A DNA stretch of 55,709 nucleotides from Clostridiaceae bacterium. Its GTDB lineage: Bacteria; Bacillota; Clostridia; Clostridiales; Clostridiaceae. The stretch spans positions 1 through 55,709 of the forward strand of contig JACMJL010000117.1 in the NCBI GenBank assembly GCA_014380625.1. Direction: 5' to 3'. The notes beneath the pieces are model-generated. The model worked only from the letters and a program-made list of their open reading frames with translations. It was not told the DNA's origin and ran no database searches. How positions within the stretch are numbered: the stretch's first letter is position 1; every line of letters begins with the position of its first letter. The translations under genes were made by a program, and so were the position numbers. Of the stretch, positions 16,997 through 23,695 are shown piece after piece.

Positions 16997-17034
16997 TAGT
17001 AGAGCAGTGAAACTTCTAGTGCACTGTTCTACTA
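16997..17034 (+). other. Hairpin between mtlA and mtlR
   Basis: TAGTAGAGCAGTG (16997-17009) pairs with CACTGTTCTACTA (17022-17034), 13 pairs with one G-T and a 12-nt loop. No T-run follows, so it is more likely an mRNA-stability or processing element, or a weak attenuator, than a full terminator. Confidence 0.5.
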
Positions 17035-17073
17035 CCATATTAAAAAATTATTTAAAAATGAAAGGTGATGAAA

Positions 17074-19206
17074 ATGAAAAATATTCAAATTACCTTACGC
17101 CAAAAAAGCATATTGCAGGATATCTGCAGCTCAGGAGACTATATAACAATTTCAAGCATAGCTAAACATTTAGATGTTAGTGGTAGGACAGTTCTTAGAG
17201 AGCTGGATGAAATTGAAAAGTGGCTTGAGTATTATGGTCTTGCACTTGATAAAAAAACACACTTTGGAATCAGAATTCATGGTGATGAAGAGGATCGTGG
17301 ATTTATAGCTGATATGCTTAAGGCGGAAAAGGGAAAGAATATTTATTCTGCTGAAGAACGACAGAAAATAATAATTATAGAATTATTAAAAAACCAGGAA
17401 CCCGTTAAGTTATATAATTTTTCTAGTATGTTAAATGTAACTGAAGCTACTATAGGTAATGATTTGGATAAGGTAGAAGAGTGGCTTATAAATAATAAAC
17501 TTAAGTTAACAAGAAAACCCGGAATTGGCATTTATGTTGAGGGGGAAGAGAAATTAATCAGAAAAGCAATAATTAATATTATTTATGAAAATATAAATGA
17601 AGGTGAATTATTAAGTTTTATTAATGGAGTGCTTACGGATAAAGCAAAAAGTTACGAAAGCAAGGAACATAGAACAAATAGCAGATTACTCTATTTAATA
17701 GATAAGAATACAATCTCTAAACTAGAGAAATTAATTTATGAGCTAGAGAAAAAAATAGGGTGTAAATTTGCAGACAATGCCTATATAGGATTTATTGTTC
17801 ATCTTGCGTTAGCCATTGAAAGAATAAGGAAAGATGAAAAAATTTTAATGGATAAAGACTTCTTGGAGGATTTAAAGAAATATCCTGAGTATGGCATTGC
17901 AGAAGAACTTGCTGTGGACTTGGGCAAAATATTTGATGTAAACATTCCAAGGGATGAAATCGGATATATTACTATGTATATAAAAGGAACTAAAAATTTT
18001 GGCAGCGGTCGTAAGAGTAACATTGTAGGAAATTTTGAGTTAGTAAAGCTGTCCCAGCAGATTATTAAAGTTGCTGAAGAGGAAACTGGATCCTTTCTAC
18101 AACATGACGAGAGATTACTAGCTGGTTTAGTAAATCATATTGGTCCTGCAATTAATAGAATGAAGTTAGGAATGGATATCAGAAACCCACTTTTAGAAGA
18201 AATAAAAGAACATTATTCTCACTTGATGAGGATAGGTAAAAAAAGTGTACATGGGCTTGAAAAGTATTTAGGAATGGAAGTGCCTGAATCAGAGATAGCA
18301 TACATTGCTATGCATCTTGGATCAGTTTTGGAGAAAAAGGTAGTAGCAGTGAAAAAAGTATATAGAATTGTAGTTGCTTGTGCCACTGGCATAGGAACAT
18401 CTGGACTACTAGCGACTAGAATTGAAAAGGAATATGACAATATTGAGGTTGTTGATATTATTTCAATAATTCATATTGATGAGAAAGTTTTGAATGAAAA
18501 GGGGATTGACTTTATTATTTCCACAATGACCATCGAGGATATTGGAATTCCAGTTGTTGTTGTTAATCCATTACTTTTCAAAGAAGATATAGATAAACTC
18601 AATAAGTTTATAAAAAATTATAAAGATGTTAATAAAAAAAATATTATAAGTAAAGATGAAAGGATTAACTTTAGAGAGAAAGTTTCTAAACTTAAGTGTT
18701 ATTTAGATGCTACCGGGAAGATTCTTGATAATTTTTTCTTGAAAGATTGTTATAAGTTTGAATCTATAAATGAAATTATTGATGAGGCGTCTAAGGTAAC
18801 AACTAACTCTCTTAATGAGCAACAAATAATTTTTGAAGCTTTATCAGAAAGAGAGAAAAGAGGGGCAACAATTATATCTGGTAAAAAGTTTATACTAGTC
18901 CACGGAAGTGTAGCTATAAAAGCCTTTGCCTTTGGGATAATCAGAATTAAAGAAGGGCTAAAATGTAAGAACAACAACGGAGAAGAAGAAGTGATTGATA
19001 TGGCTGTAATTATGCTTCTTTCCGATGTGTACGACAAAGAATATATGGAAGTTATGAGTTATATAAGTAGGGCAATTATAGAGAGGAATAATTTCCTTAA
19101 AGAGTTAAGAGAAGAAAAGTTTGAACATGTGTATGTACAGTTATGCAATATATTGGAGGAATTCTGTAATGCGAAGAATATAAGAACTGATGGAGATGTT
19201 GGATAA
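17074..19206 (+). CDS. mtlR: MtlR-type PRD transcriptional activator (710 aa)
   Basis: ATG at 17074 is chosen for its AAAGGTGAT SD. Domains in order: two N-terminal DNA-binding helix regions (about 5-65 and 95-155), PRD1 (about 190-305), PRD2 (about 315-420), a Gat-type EIIB-like domain with its cysteine at about 436 (VVACATGIGTSG), and a mannitol EIIA-like domain with its histidine at about 610 (ILVHGSVAI). This is the MtlR layout; such regulators activate mannitol genes when phosphorylated by HPr and dephosphorylated by the PTS. PRD1 His is present in FIVHLALA, PRD2 histidines in LVNHIG and YIAMHLG, but the second PRD1 His position reads YITMYIKG (Tyr). It lies between two mtlA genes and ends 1 nt before the second. 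Confidence 0.9.
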   Translation: MKNIQITLRQKSILQDICSSGDYITISSIAKHLDVSGRTVLRELDEIEKWLEYYGLALDKKTHFGIRIHGDEEDRGFIADMLKAEKGKNIYSAEERQKIIIIELLKNQEPVKLYNFSSMLNVTEATIGNDLDKVEEWLINNKLKLTRKPGIGIYVEGEEKLIRKAIINIIYENINEGELLSFINGVLTDKAKSYESKEHRTNSRLLYLIDKNTISKLEKLIYELEKKIGCKFADNAYIGFIVHLALAIERIRKDEKILMDKDFLEDLKKYPEYGIAEELAVDLGKIFDVNIPRDEIGYITMYIKGTKNFGSGRKSNIVGNFELVKLSQQIIKVAEEETGSFLQHDERLLAGLVNHIGPAINRMKLGMDIRNPLLEEIKEHYSHLMRIGKKSVHGLEKYLGMEVPESEIAYIAMHLGSVLEKKVVAVKKVYRIVVACATGIGTSGLLATRIEKEYDNIEVVDIISIIHIDEKVLNEKGIDFIISTMTIEDIGIPVVVVNPLLFKEDIDKLNKFIKNYKDVNKKNIISKDERINFREKVSKLKCYLDATGKILDNFFLKDCYKFESINEIIDEASKVTTNSLNEQQIIFEALSEREKRGATIISGKKFILVHGSVAIKAFAFGIIRIKEGLKCKNNNGEEEVIDMAVIMLLSDVYDKEYMEVMSYISRAIIERNNFLKELREEKFEHVYVQLCNILEEFCNAKNIRTDGDVG

Positions 19207-19207
19207 A

Positions 19208-21103
19208 ATGGAGGTTAATAAAACAGAACTAAATACAAAACTATTAGCACAGGATAAGGTTCAAAAATTCGGAAGATTTTTGAGTGGAATGGTAATGCCA
19301 AATATCGGAGCCTTTATAGCCTGGGGACTTATAACGGCAATCTTTATACCAGCAGGATGGATGCCAAACGCAAAAATTGCTACCTTAGTTCACCCAATTG
19401 TACATTATGTTCTGCCATTACTTATTGGTTATACCGGTGGTAAGAGTGTGGGAGGAGTAAGAGGAGGCGTTTTAGGAACTATAGCAACAATAGGTATAAT
19501 AGTAGGTTATCCTGACATTCATATGTTCATGGGTGCAATGATCATGGGACCATTAGGAGGCTATTTAATTAAGAAATTTGATGAACTTGTAGAGGGCAAG
19601 ATTCCAGCAGGTTTTGAAATGTTAGTTAACAATTTCTCTGCTGGTATTATTGGTGCAGGTATTGCCATTACTGGTCTTTTAGGAATAGGACCAATAATTG
19701 CAGCAATAACAGCTGTGTTAAAGGGTGGGCTACAGGCAATAATGAATGCTGGATTATTACCGCTTGTATCCTTGGTTATAGAACCTGCAAAAATACTTTT
19801 TCTTAATAATACTATTAACCACGGAATATTAGGACCACTAGGTTTATCACAAGCAGTAGAAGCAGGAAAGTCAGTAATGTTTTTATTAGAAACAAATCCA
19901 GGGCCAGGACTAGGAATATTATTAGCATACTGGGCATTTGCAAAGGGAGCGGGAAAAGAATCAGCACCAGGAGCAATTATAATACATTTCTTAGGTGGAA
20001 TACATGAAATATACTTCCCATATGTATTAATGAATCCTATATTAATACTTGCAGTAATAGCAGGGGGAGTCAGTGGAGTATTTACATTTACTATATTAGG
20101 AGCCGGATTAGTAGCAGCACCCGGAGTAGGAAGTATACTTGCATTAATGGCAATGTCTCCAAAGGGTGGATTAATCCCAGTACTTACTGGAGTGCTAGTA
20201 GCAACAGCTGTATCCTTCATAGTTGCAGCCTTCTTTATTAAAAAATCTAACGATAAATCAGATGTAACAAAATTAGTTGATGCTATAGAAAAAGCGAAGG
20301 AATTAAAGGGGAAGGTAAATGCTTTTGATTGGAATGTGGATTTACAAGGCAACACCTCTAGAAGGAATATTAAAAAAGTAATCTTCGCTTGTGATGCAGG
20401 TGTGGGTTCTAGTGCGATGGGAGCAACTACCTTAAGAAATAAATTGAGAAAAAATGGGATAAATATTGAAGTAACAAATTGCCCTGTAGATGACTTGCCT
20501 TATAATGCTGAGGTTGTAATCACTCATGAGAGTTTAGCAGGAAGAGCAAAAGCTTGTGCACCAAAGGCAGACTATATATCAGTCAGGGATTTTATTAATA
20601 ATGATGCCTTTGAAAAATTGCTTGAAATACTTGGGTTGACAGCTGGATTAGAGGTTGAAGAGGAAGATACAAATTCTGTATTAAGAAAGAAAAATATCAA
20701 ACTTAACTTAAAAGCAGCAGATAAATATGAAGCAATAAGAACTGCAGGACGTCTTCTTGTAGATGGAGGATATGTAGAGGAAGGGTATATCGAAGCTATG
20801 ATAGATAGAGAAAATGATCTTTCAACTTACGTAGGTCAAGGCGTAGCCATTCCTCATGGAGTTGGGGCTGCAAAGGAGAAAATAATTAATTCAGGTATGA
20901 TAGTTCTTCAATATCCAGAGGGAGTATTATTTGGTGAAGAATTAGCGTATATAGTAGTTGGAATTGCCGGTGTTGGTGATAAACACCTAGGCATACTTGG
21001 TAATATTGCAATGGCCATTGGTGAGGCAAATGAAGAAGTACTCAATAAATTAAGACATACAGAGGATATTAAATTTATATACGAGCTTTTTACAAAGAAT
21101 TAA
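19208..21103 (+). CDS. mtlA: PTS mannitol-type EIICBA permease (631 aa)
   Basis: ATG at 19208 lies 1 nt after the mtlR stop with GGAG 12 nt upstream; an in-frame ATG at 19190 has no SD. The EIIC domain is nearly identical to the upstream paralog; EIIB has its cysteine in FACDAGVGSSAMG; a C-terminal EIIA domain (about residues 490-631) has the phospho-histidine in VAIPHGVGAAK. It is thus the complete, three-domain mannitol permease like that of E. coli. Its EIIA could also serve the EIIA-less first copy. Overlap-like spacing with mtlR indicates one transcript. No mtlD or free mtlF follows. Confidence 0.92.
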   Translation: MEVNKTELNTKLLAQDKVQKFGRFLSGMVMPNIGAFIAWGLITAIFIPAGWMPNAKIATLVHPIVHYVLPLLIGYTGGKSVGGVRGGVLGTIATIGIIVGYPDIHMFMGAMIMGPLGGYLIKKFDELVEGKIPAGFEMLVNNFSAGIIGAGIAITGLLGIGPIIAAITAVLKGGLQAIMNAGLLPLVSLVIEPAKILFLNNTINHGILGPLGLSQAVEAGKSVMFLLETNPGPGLGILLAYWAFAKGAGKESAPGAIIIHFLGGIHEIYFPYVLMNPILILAVIAGGVSGVFTFTILGAGLVAAPGVGSILALMAMSPKGGLIPVLTGVLVATAVSFIVAAFFIKKSNDKSDVTKLVDAIEKAKELKGKVNAFDWNVDLQGNTSRRNIKKVIFACDAGVGSSAMGATTLRNKLRKNGINIEVTNCPVDDLPYNAEVVITHESLAGRAKACAPKADYISVRDFINNDAFEKLLEILGLTAGLEVEEEDTNSVLRKKNIKLNLKAADKYEAIRTAGRLLVDGGYVEEGYIEAMIDRENDLSTYVGQGVAIPHGVGAAKEKIINSGMIVLQYPEGVLFGEELAYIVVGIAGVGDKHLGILGNIAMAIGEANEEVLNKLRHTEDIKFIYELFTKN

Positions 21104-21111
21104 AATAACCA

Positions 21112-21132
21112 TGGGGACGGGGTTGTTGTCAT
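21112..21132 (+). repeat. Half copy of the GGGGACGG palindrome family
   Basis: The CATGGGGACGGGGTTGTTG stretch after the second mtlA resembles the left arm of the large palindromes at 41237 and 49626 (same ATGGGGACGGG core as the latter), but the right arm is missing. It may be a decayed element. Confidence 0.45.
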
Positions 21133-21169
21133 AAGAAATTTATAAGAAATATACTAGGAGGGCGCATCC

Positions 21170-21733
21170 ATGGATTATATAAAAGAGATTATTGAGTTTG
21201 TTCCTGGAAACGAACAAGAAAGCCAAGATAAAAAGGTAATTATTAATTTTATAGAGAAATTTCCACATAACGTTTTGTTAAGAGAAAATGAATTTGCCCA
21301 TATAACAAGTTCAGGATTTATAATGAACAAAAAATTGGATAAAGTGCTAATGGTTCACCACAATATTAGAAACACCTGGGCTTGGACTGGTGGGCATGTT
21401 GATGGAGATCCAGATTTTTTACAGGTTGCAATTAAAGAAGCAAAAGAAGAAACTGGTATAAATGTTGTGAAGGCTCTTACAAAAAATATCGTCTCTATTG
21501 AAGTTCTTCCTGTATATGGGCATATGAAAAGGAATAAGTATGTTAGTGCACACTTACACCTTTCTATAGCATATGTTCTTATTGCAAGTGAAGAAGAAAA
21601 ACTCATAGTAAAGGAAGATGAAAATAGCGATGTAAATTGGTTTTCTTTGGATAGGTTTACTGAAGATTATTTTGATGCTAATGATGTTTATTTATATAAC
21701 AAGTTAATTTGTAGAGCCAAACAAATTAAGTAA
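21170..21733 (+). CDS. Nudix hydrolase family protein (187 aa)
   Basis: SD TAGGAGGG before the ATG. The Nudix box is recognisable at residues 75-97 (GHVDGDP then KEAKEETGI): the metal-binding EE pair (E93, E94) is intact, but the upstream conserved Glu is Pro (P81) and the usual Arg is Lys (K89). Nudix enzymes hydrolyse nucleoside diphosphate-linked compounds. The N-terminal 40 residues are acidic and helical, and VNWFSLDRF near the end is a typical C-terminal element of this group. Single gene between mtlA and a lipoprotein; substrate not predictable. Confidence 0.85.
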   Translation: MDYIKEIIEFVPGNEQESQDKKVIINFIEKFPHNVLLRENEFAHITSSGFIMNKKLDKVLMVHHNIRNTWAWTGGHVDGDPDFLQVAIKEAKEETGINVVKALTKNIVSIEVLPVYGHMKRNKYVSAHLHLSIAYVLIASEEEKLIVKEDENSDVNWFSLDRFTEDYFDANDVYLYNKLICRAKQIK

Positions 21734-21773
21734 AATCAATAGGTGTACACTGGTTATGAAAAGGAGTAATTAT

Positions 21774-21934
21774 ATGGGGTTTTCTTCAATTCGGTTAGCA
21801 ATTATCAGGATATAGTAATTAATATCTGGACTGTTTTGATGGTAATTAGTATTATAGTATATTATGGACTCTGGATTAGATATGTGGTAAATATGGAGGT
21901 ATTTTATGAAAAACAAGAAAACATCTACATTTAA
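21774..21934 (+). pseudogene. Possible frameshifted small membrane protein (about 53 aa if repaired)
   Basis: An ATG at 21774 with a good SD (AAGGAG) is followed by a GGGG run and reads only 13 codons. One extra G in that run would shift into a frame open to a TAA at 21932, giving a peptide with a clear membrane helix (NIWTVLMVISIIVYYGLW) and a charged tail. The end overlaps the next gene's start. Either a slippage mutation, a sequencing error in the homopolymer, or chance. Confidence 0.3.
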
Positions 21935-22334
21935 AAACATTATCCTTCTATTAATATTAATATTAATATTAAGTAGCTGCGCAACAAAAGGATCAAAGAA
22001 TACTGAGAAAGATTTAGATAATTTAGACCAAGTCTTAGAAATACTTAGGGAAAACGGTGCTGATATCAATATCAAAGAACGAGAGAAAATACAGCCGCAT
22101 TTAAATTATTCAAAGAATTTTATTACAGTTAATGAAGAAACAGTTCAAGTATATGAATGTACTGATAGTAATACAGCACAAAAGGAATTAAAGAACATTG
22201 CTAATAGTGCAATTAATTGGAACAGTACTCCTAACTATTTTCAAAAGGATAAAATTTTCATTATATATATTGGTAAGACAGATTCTTTAATAAATTTACT
22301 GAAGTTAGTTGCTGGTGAACCTCAATATAATTGA
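21906..22334 (+). CDS. Predicted lipoprotein (142 aa)
   Basis: SD TGGAGG before the ATG. The N-terminus is a lipoprotein signal peptide: basic MKNKKTSTFKN, hydrophobic ILLLILILIL and lipobox LSSC with the lipidated Cys near residue 25. The mature part (about 118 aa) is soluble and acidic at first (LDQVLEILRENGADI), then mixed alpha/beta ending in a hydrophobic LINLLKLVAG. I recognise no named family. It would sit on the outer face of the cytoplasmic membrane. No obvious operon partner apart from the possible small gene upstream. Confidence 0.8.
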   Translation: MKNKKTSTFKNIILLLILILILSSCATKGSKNTEKDLDNLDQVLEILRENGADINIKEREKIQPHLNYSKNFITVNEETVQVYECTDSNTAQKELKNIANSAINWNSTPNYFQKDKIFIIYIGKTDSLINLLKLVAGEPQYN

Positions 22335-22374
22335 AATTGCAATTTAGGTTTTCAAAGGTATATAATGTTAATAA

Positions 22375-22614
22375 AATATAGGATTAGCAGATAAAGGAAT
22401 TGAGCACAATTACTTCGATGTCACGCTATTTTGTGCAAACGTTATCTCACCAACCTTTTTTAAATTTAATCTCATAATGTCTATATATAAACTAGCACTT
22501 ATTACTCTGAATATTCTAGTAGGGATCATAGGGAAAAATATAATTGGACCAGTAGTACTAGGTATTATATTTTTGTTATGTTTCGCGGTTTTAGGTCTTA
22601 ATTCAATTAAATAA
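22375..22614 (+). pseudogene. Possible remnant of a membrane protein gene
   Basis: The gap between the lipoprotein and the MacA-like gene (22335-22668, 334 nt) contains an 80-codon open stretch between a TAA at 22372 and a TAA at 22612, but its only ATG (22477) lacks an SD. The last 45 residues form two membrane-helix-like stretches (LALITLNILVGIIG and VVLGIIFLLCFAVLGL). It looks like the 3' end of a lost gene. The minus-strand frame over the same bases also lacks an SD. Confidence 0.3.
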
Positions 22615-22668
22615 GGCATATGAAGCAAGCTACACTTTCAACACATAATTTTACTGGGGGTTTATGAA

Positions 22669-23682
22669 ATGAAAAAAAATAAGTTTAAAAGAGTGATTAC
22701 CACTGTGTCCCTTATTGCACTAATAATGTCCCAACTTTCTGGTTGTGGACTTTTTCCTAAGGAAGAAGAAGCTCTGGCACCACCACTGGTACCACCTAAA
22801 AAGCAGGAGTACAAGCAATATAAGGTAGTAAAGAAACCCATTGAGAAAAAATTTACTTCTAGTGGAACTTTAGTATCGGAATCTCAGAGTTCAGTTTATT
22901 TTAAGGACAGCCCTAAAAGAATTAAGCATATTAATGTAAAAGTAGGGGATTTAGTAAAAAAAGGTGACCTATTAGTGGACACTGAAGTTGGAAATATAGA
23001 TACACAAATAAAGATTCAAGAATATAATGTTAAAATGGATGAAATAGATTATACCGAGCTTACTACTAAAGCTGGTATCAGTGCTGGGGATATTGAAAAA
23101 TCTAGACTAAGATTGTTAATTGACCAGACAAAACTGGCGGATTTAAAAAGTCAGCAACAGTCAGCACGTTTAACTTCTCCCATTGGAGGACAAGTTGTTT
23201 TTGTGGAAAATTTAAAGGATGGGGAGACTGTTGATACCTATAAAATCATAGTTACAGTAGGGGATCAGAAAAAGTTAATGGTATATAGTGAAGGTAAAGA
23301 CATGGAAAGTATTAAACTGGGAATGAAGGCAAAGGTTACTGTAAATGATCAGAGTTTAGAGGGTACTGTAATTGCCACTCCTTCAAGTTCACAATTGACA
23401 AAAGATGAAACTTTGAAAAAAGGAATAAATATAAAGCTAAATAATGTACCCACAGGATCAAAAATTGGAGATAATGCTAATATTGAAATTGCACTGGAAA
23501 CAAAAACTAGCGCATTGGTAATTCCTATTGAAGGGCTGAGAACTTTTTCAAACAGTAGTACTGTTGAAGTTTGGGATGGTACAAGTAAAAAGGAGTTACA
23601 AGTTCAAACTGGTATTAAAACAGCAACAGAGGTTGAAATAATTTCAGGGTTAAATGAAGGACAACAAATAATTTTGAATTAG
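22669..23682 (+). CDS. MacA-like periplasmic-adaptor lipoprotein of an ABC exporter (337 aa)
   Basis: Lipoprotein signal with lipobox LSGC at about residues 23-26. The mature protein shows the membrane-fusion-protein pattern: a beta-barrel strand region (YKVVKKPIEKKFTSSGTL), a lipoyl half-motif (IKHINVKVGDLVKKGDLL, about 85-105), a short coiled-coil hairpin, a second lipoyl half (ARLTSPIGGQVVFVE, about 165-180) and a C-terminal barrel. In Gram-positives such adaptors work on the outer surface with an FtsX-type permease and MacB-type ATPase. It is first in a four-gene set with the permease starting 13 nt later. Likely an exporter of peptides, lipids or drugs. Confidence 0.88.
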   Translation: MKKNKFKRVITTVSLIALIMSQLSGCGLFPKEEEALAPPLVPPKKQEYKQYKVVKKPIEKKFTSSGTLVSESQSSVYFKDSPKRIKHINVKVGDLVKKGDLLVDTEVGNIDTQIKIQEYNVKMDEIDYTELTTKAGISAGDIEKSRLRLLIDQTKLADLKSQQQSARLTSPIGGQVVFVENLKDGETVDTYKIIVTVGDQKKLMVYSEGKDMESIKLGMKAKVTVNDQSLEGTVIATPSSSQLTKDETLKKGINIKLNNVPTGSKIGDNANIEIALETKTSALVIPIEGLRTFSNSSTVEVWDGTSKKELQVQTGIKTATEVEIISGLNEGQQIILN

Positions 23683-23695
23683 GAAGGGATAGATT

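Noticed and set aside
19561..20355. 264-codon minus-strand frame inside the second mtlA
   Set aside because: It lies wholly within a well-conserved permease gene and is the complement of its membrane-helix codons.
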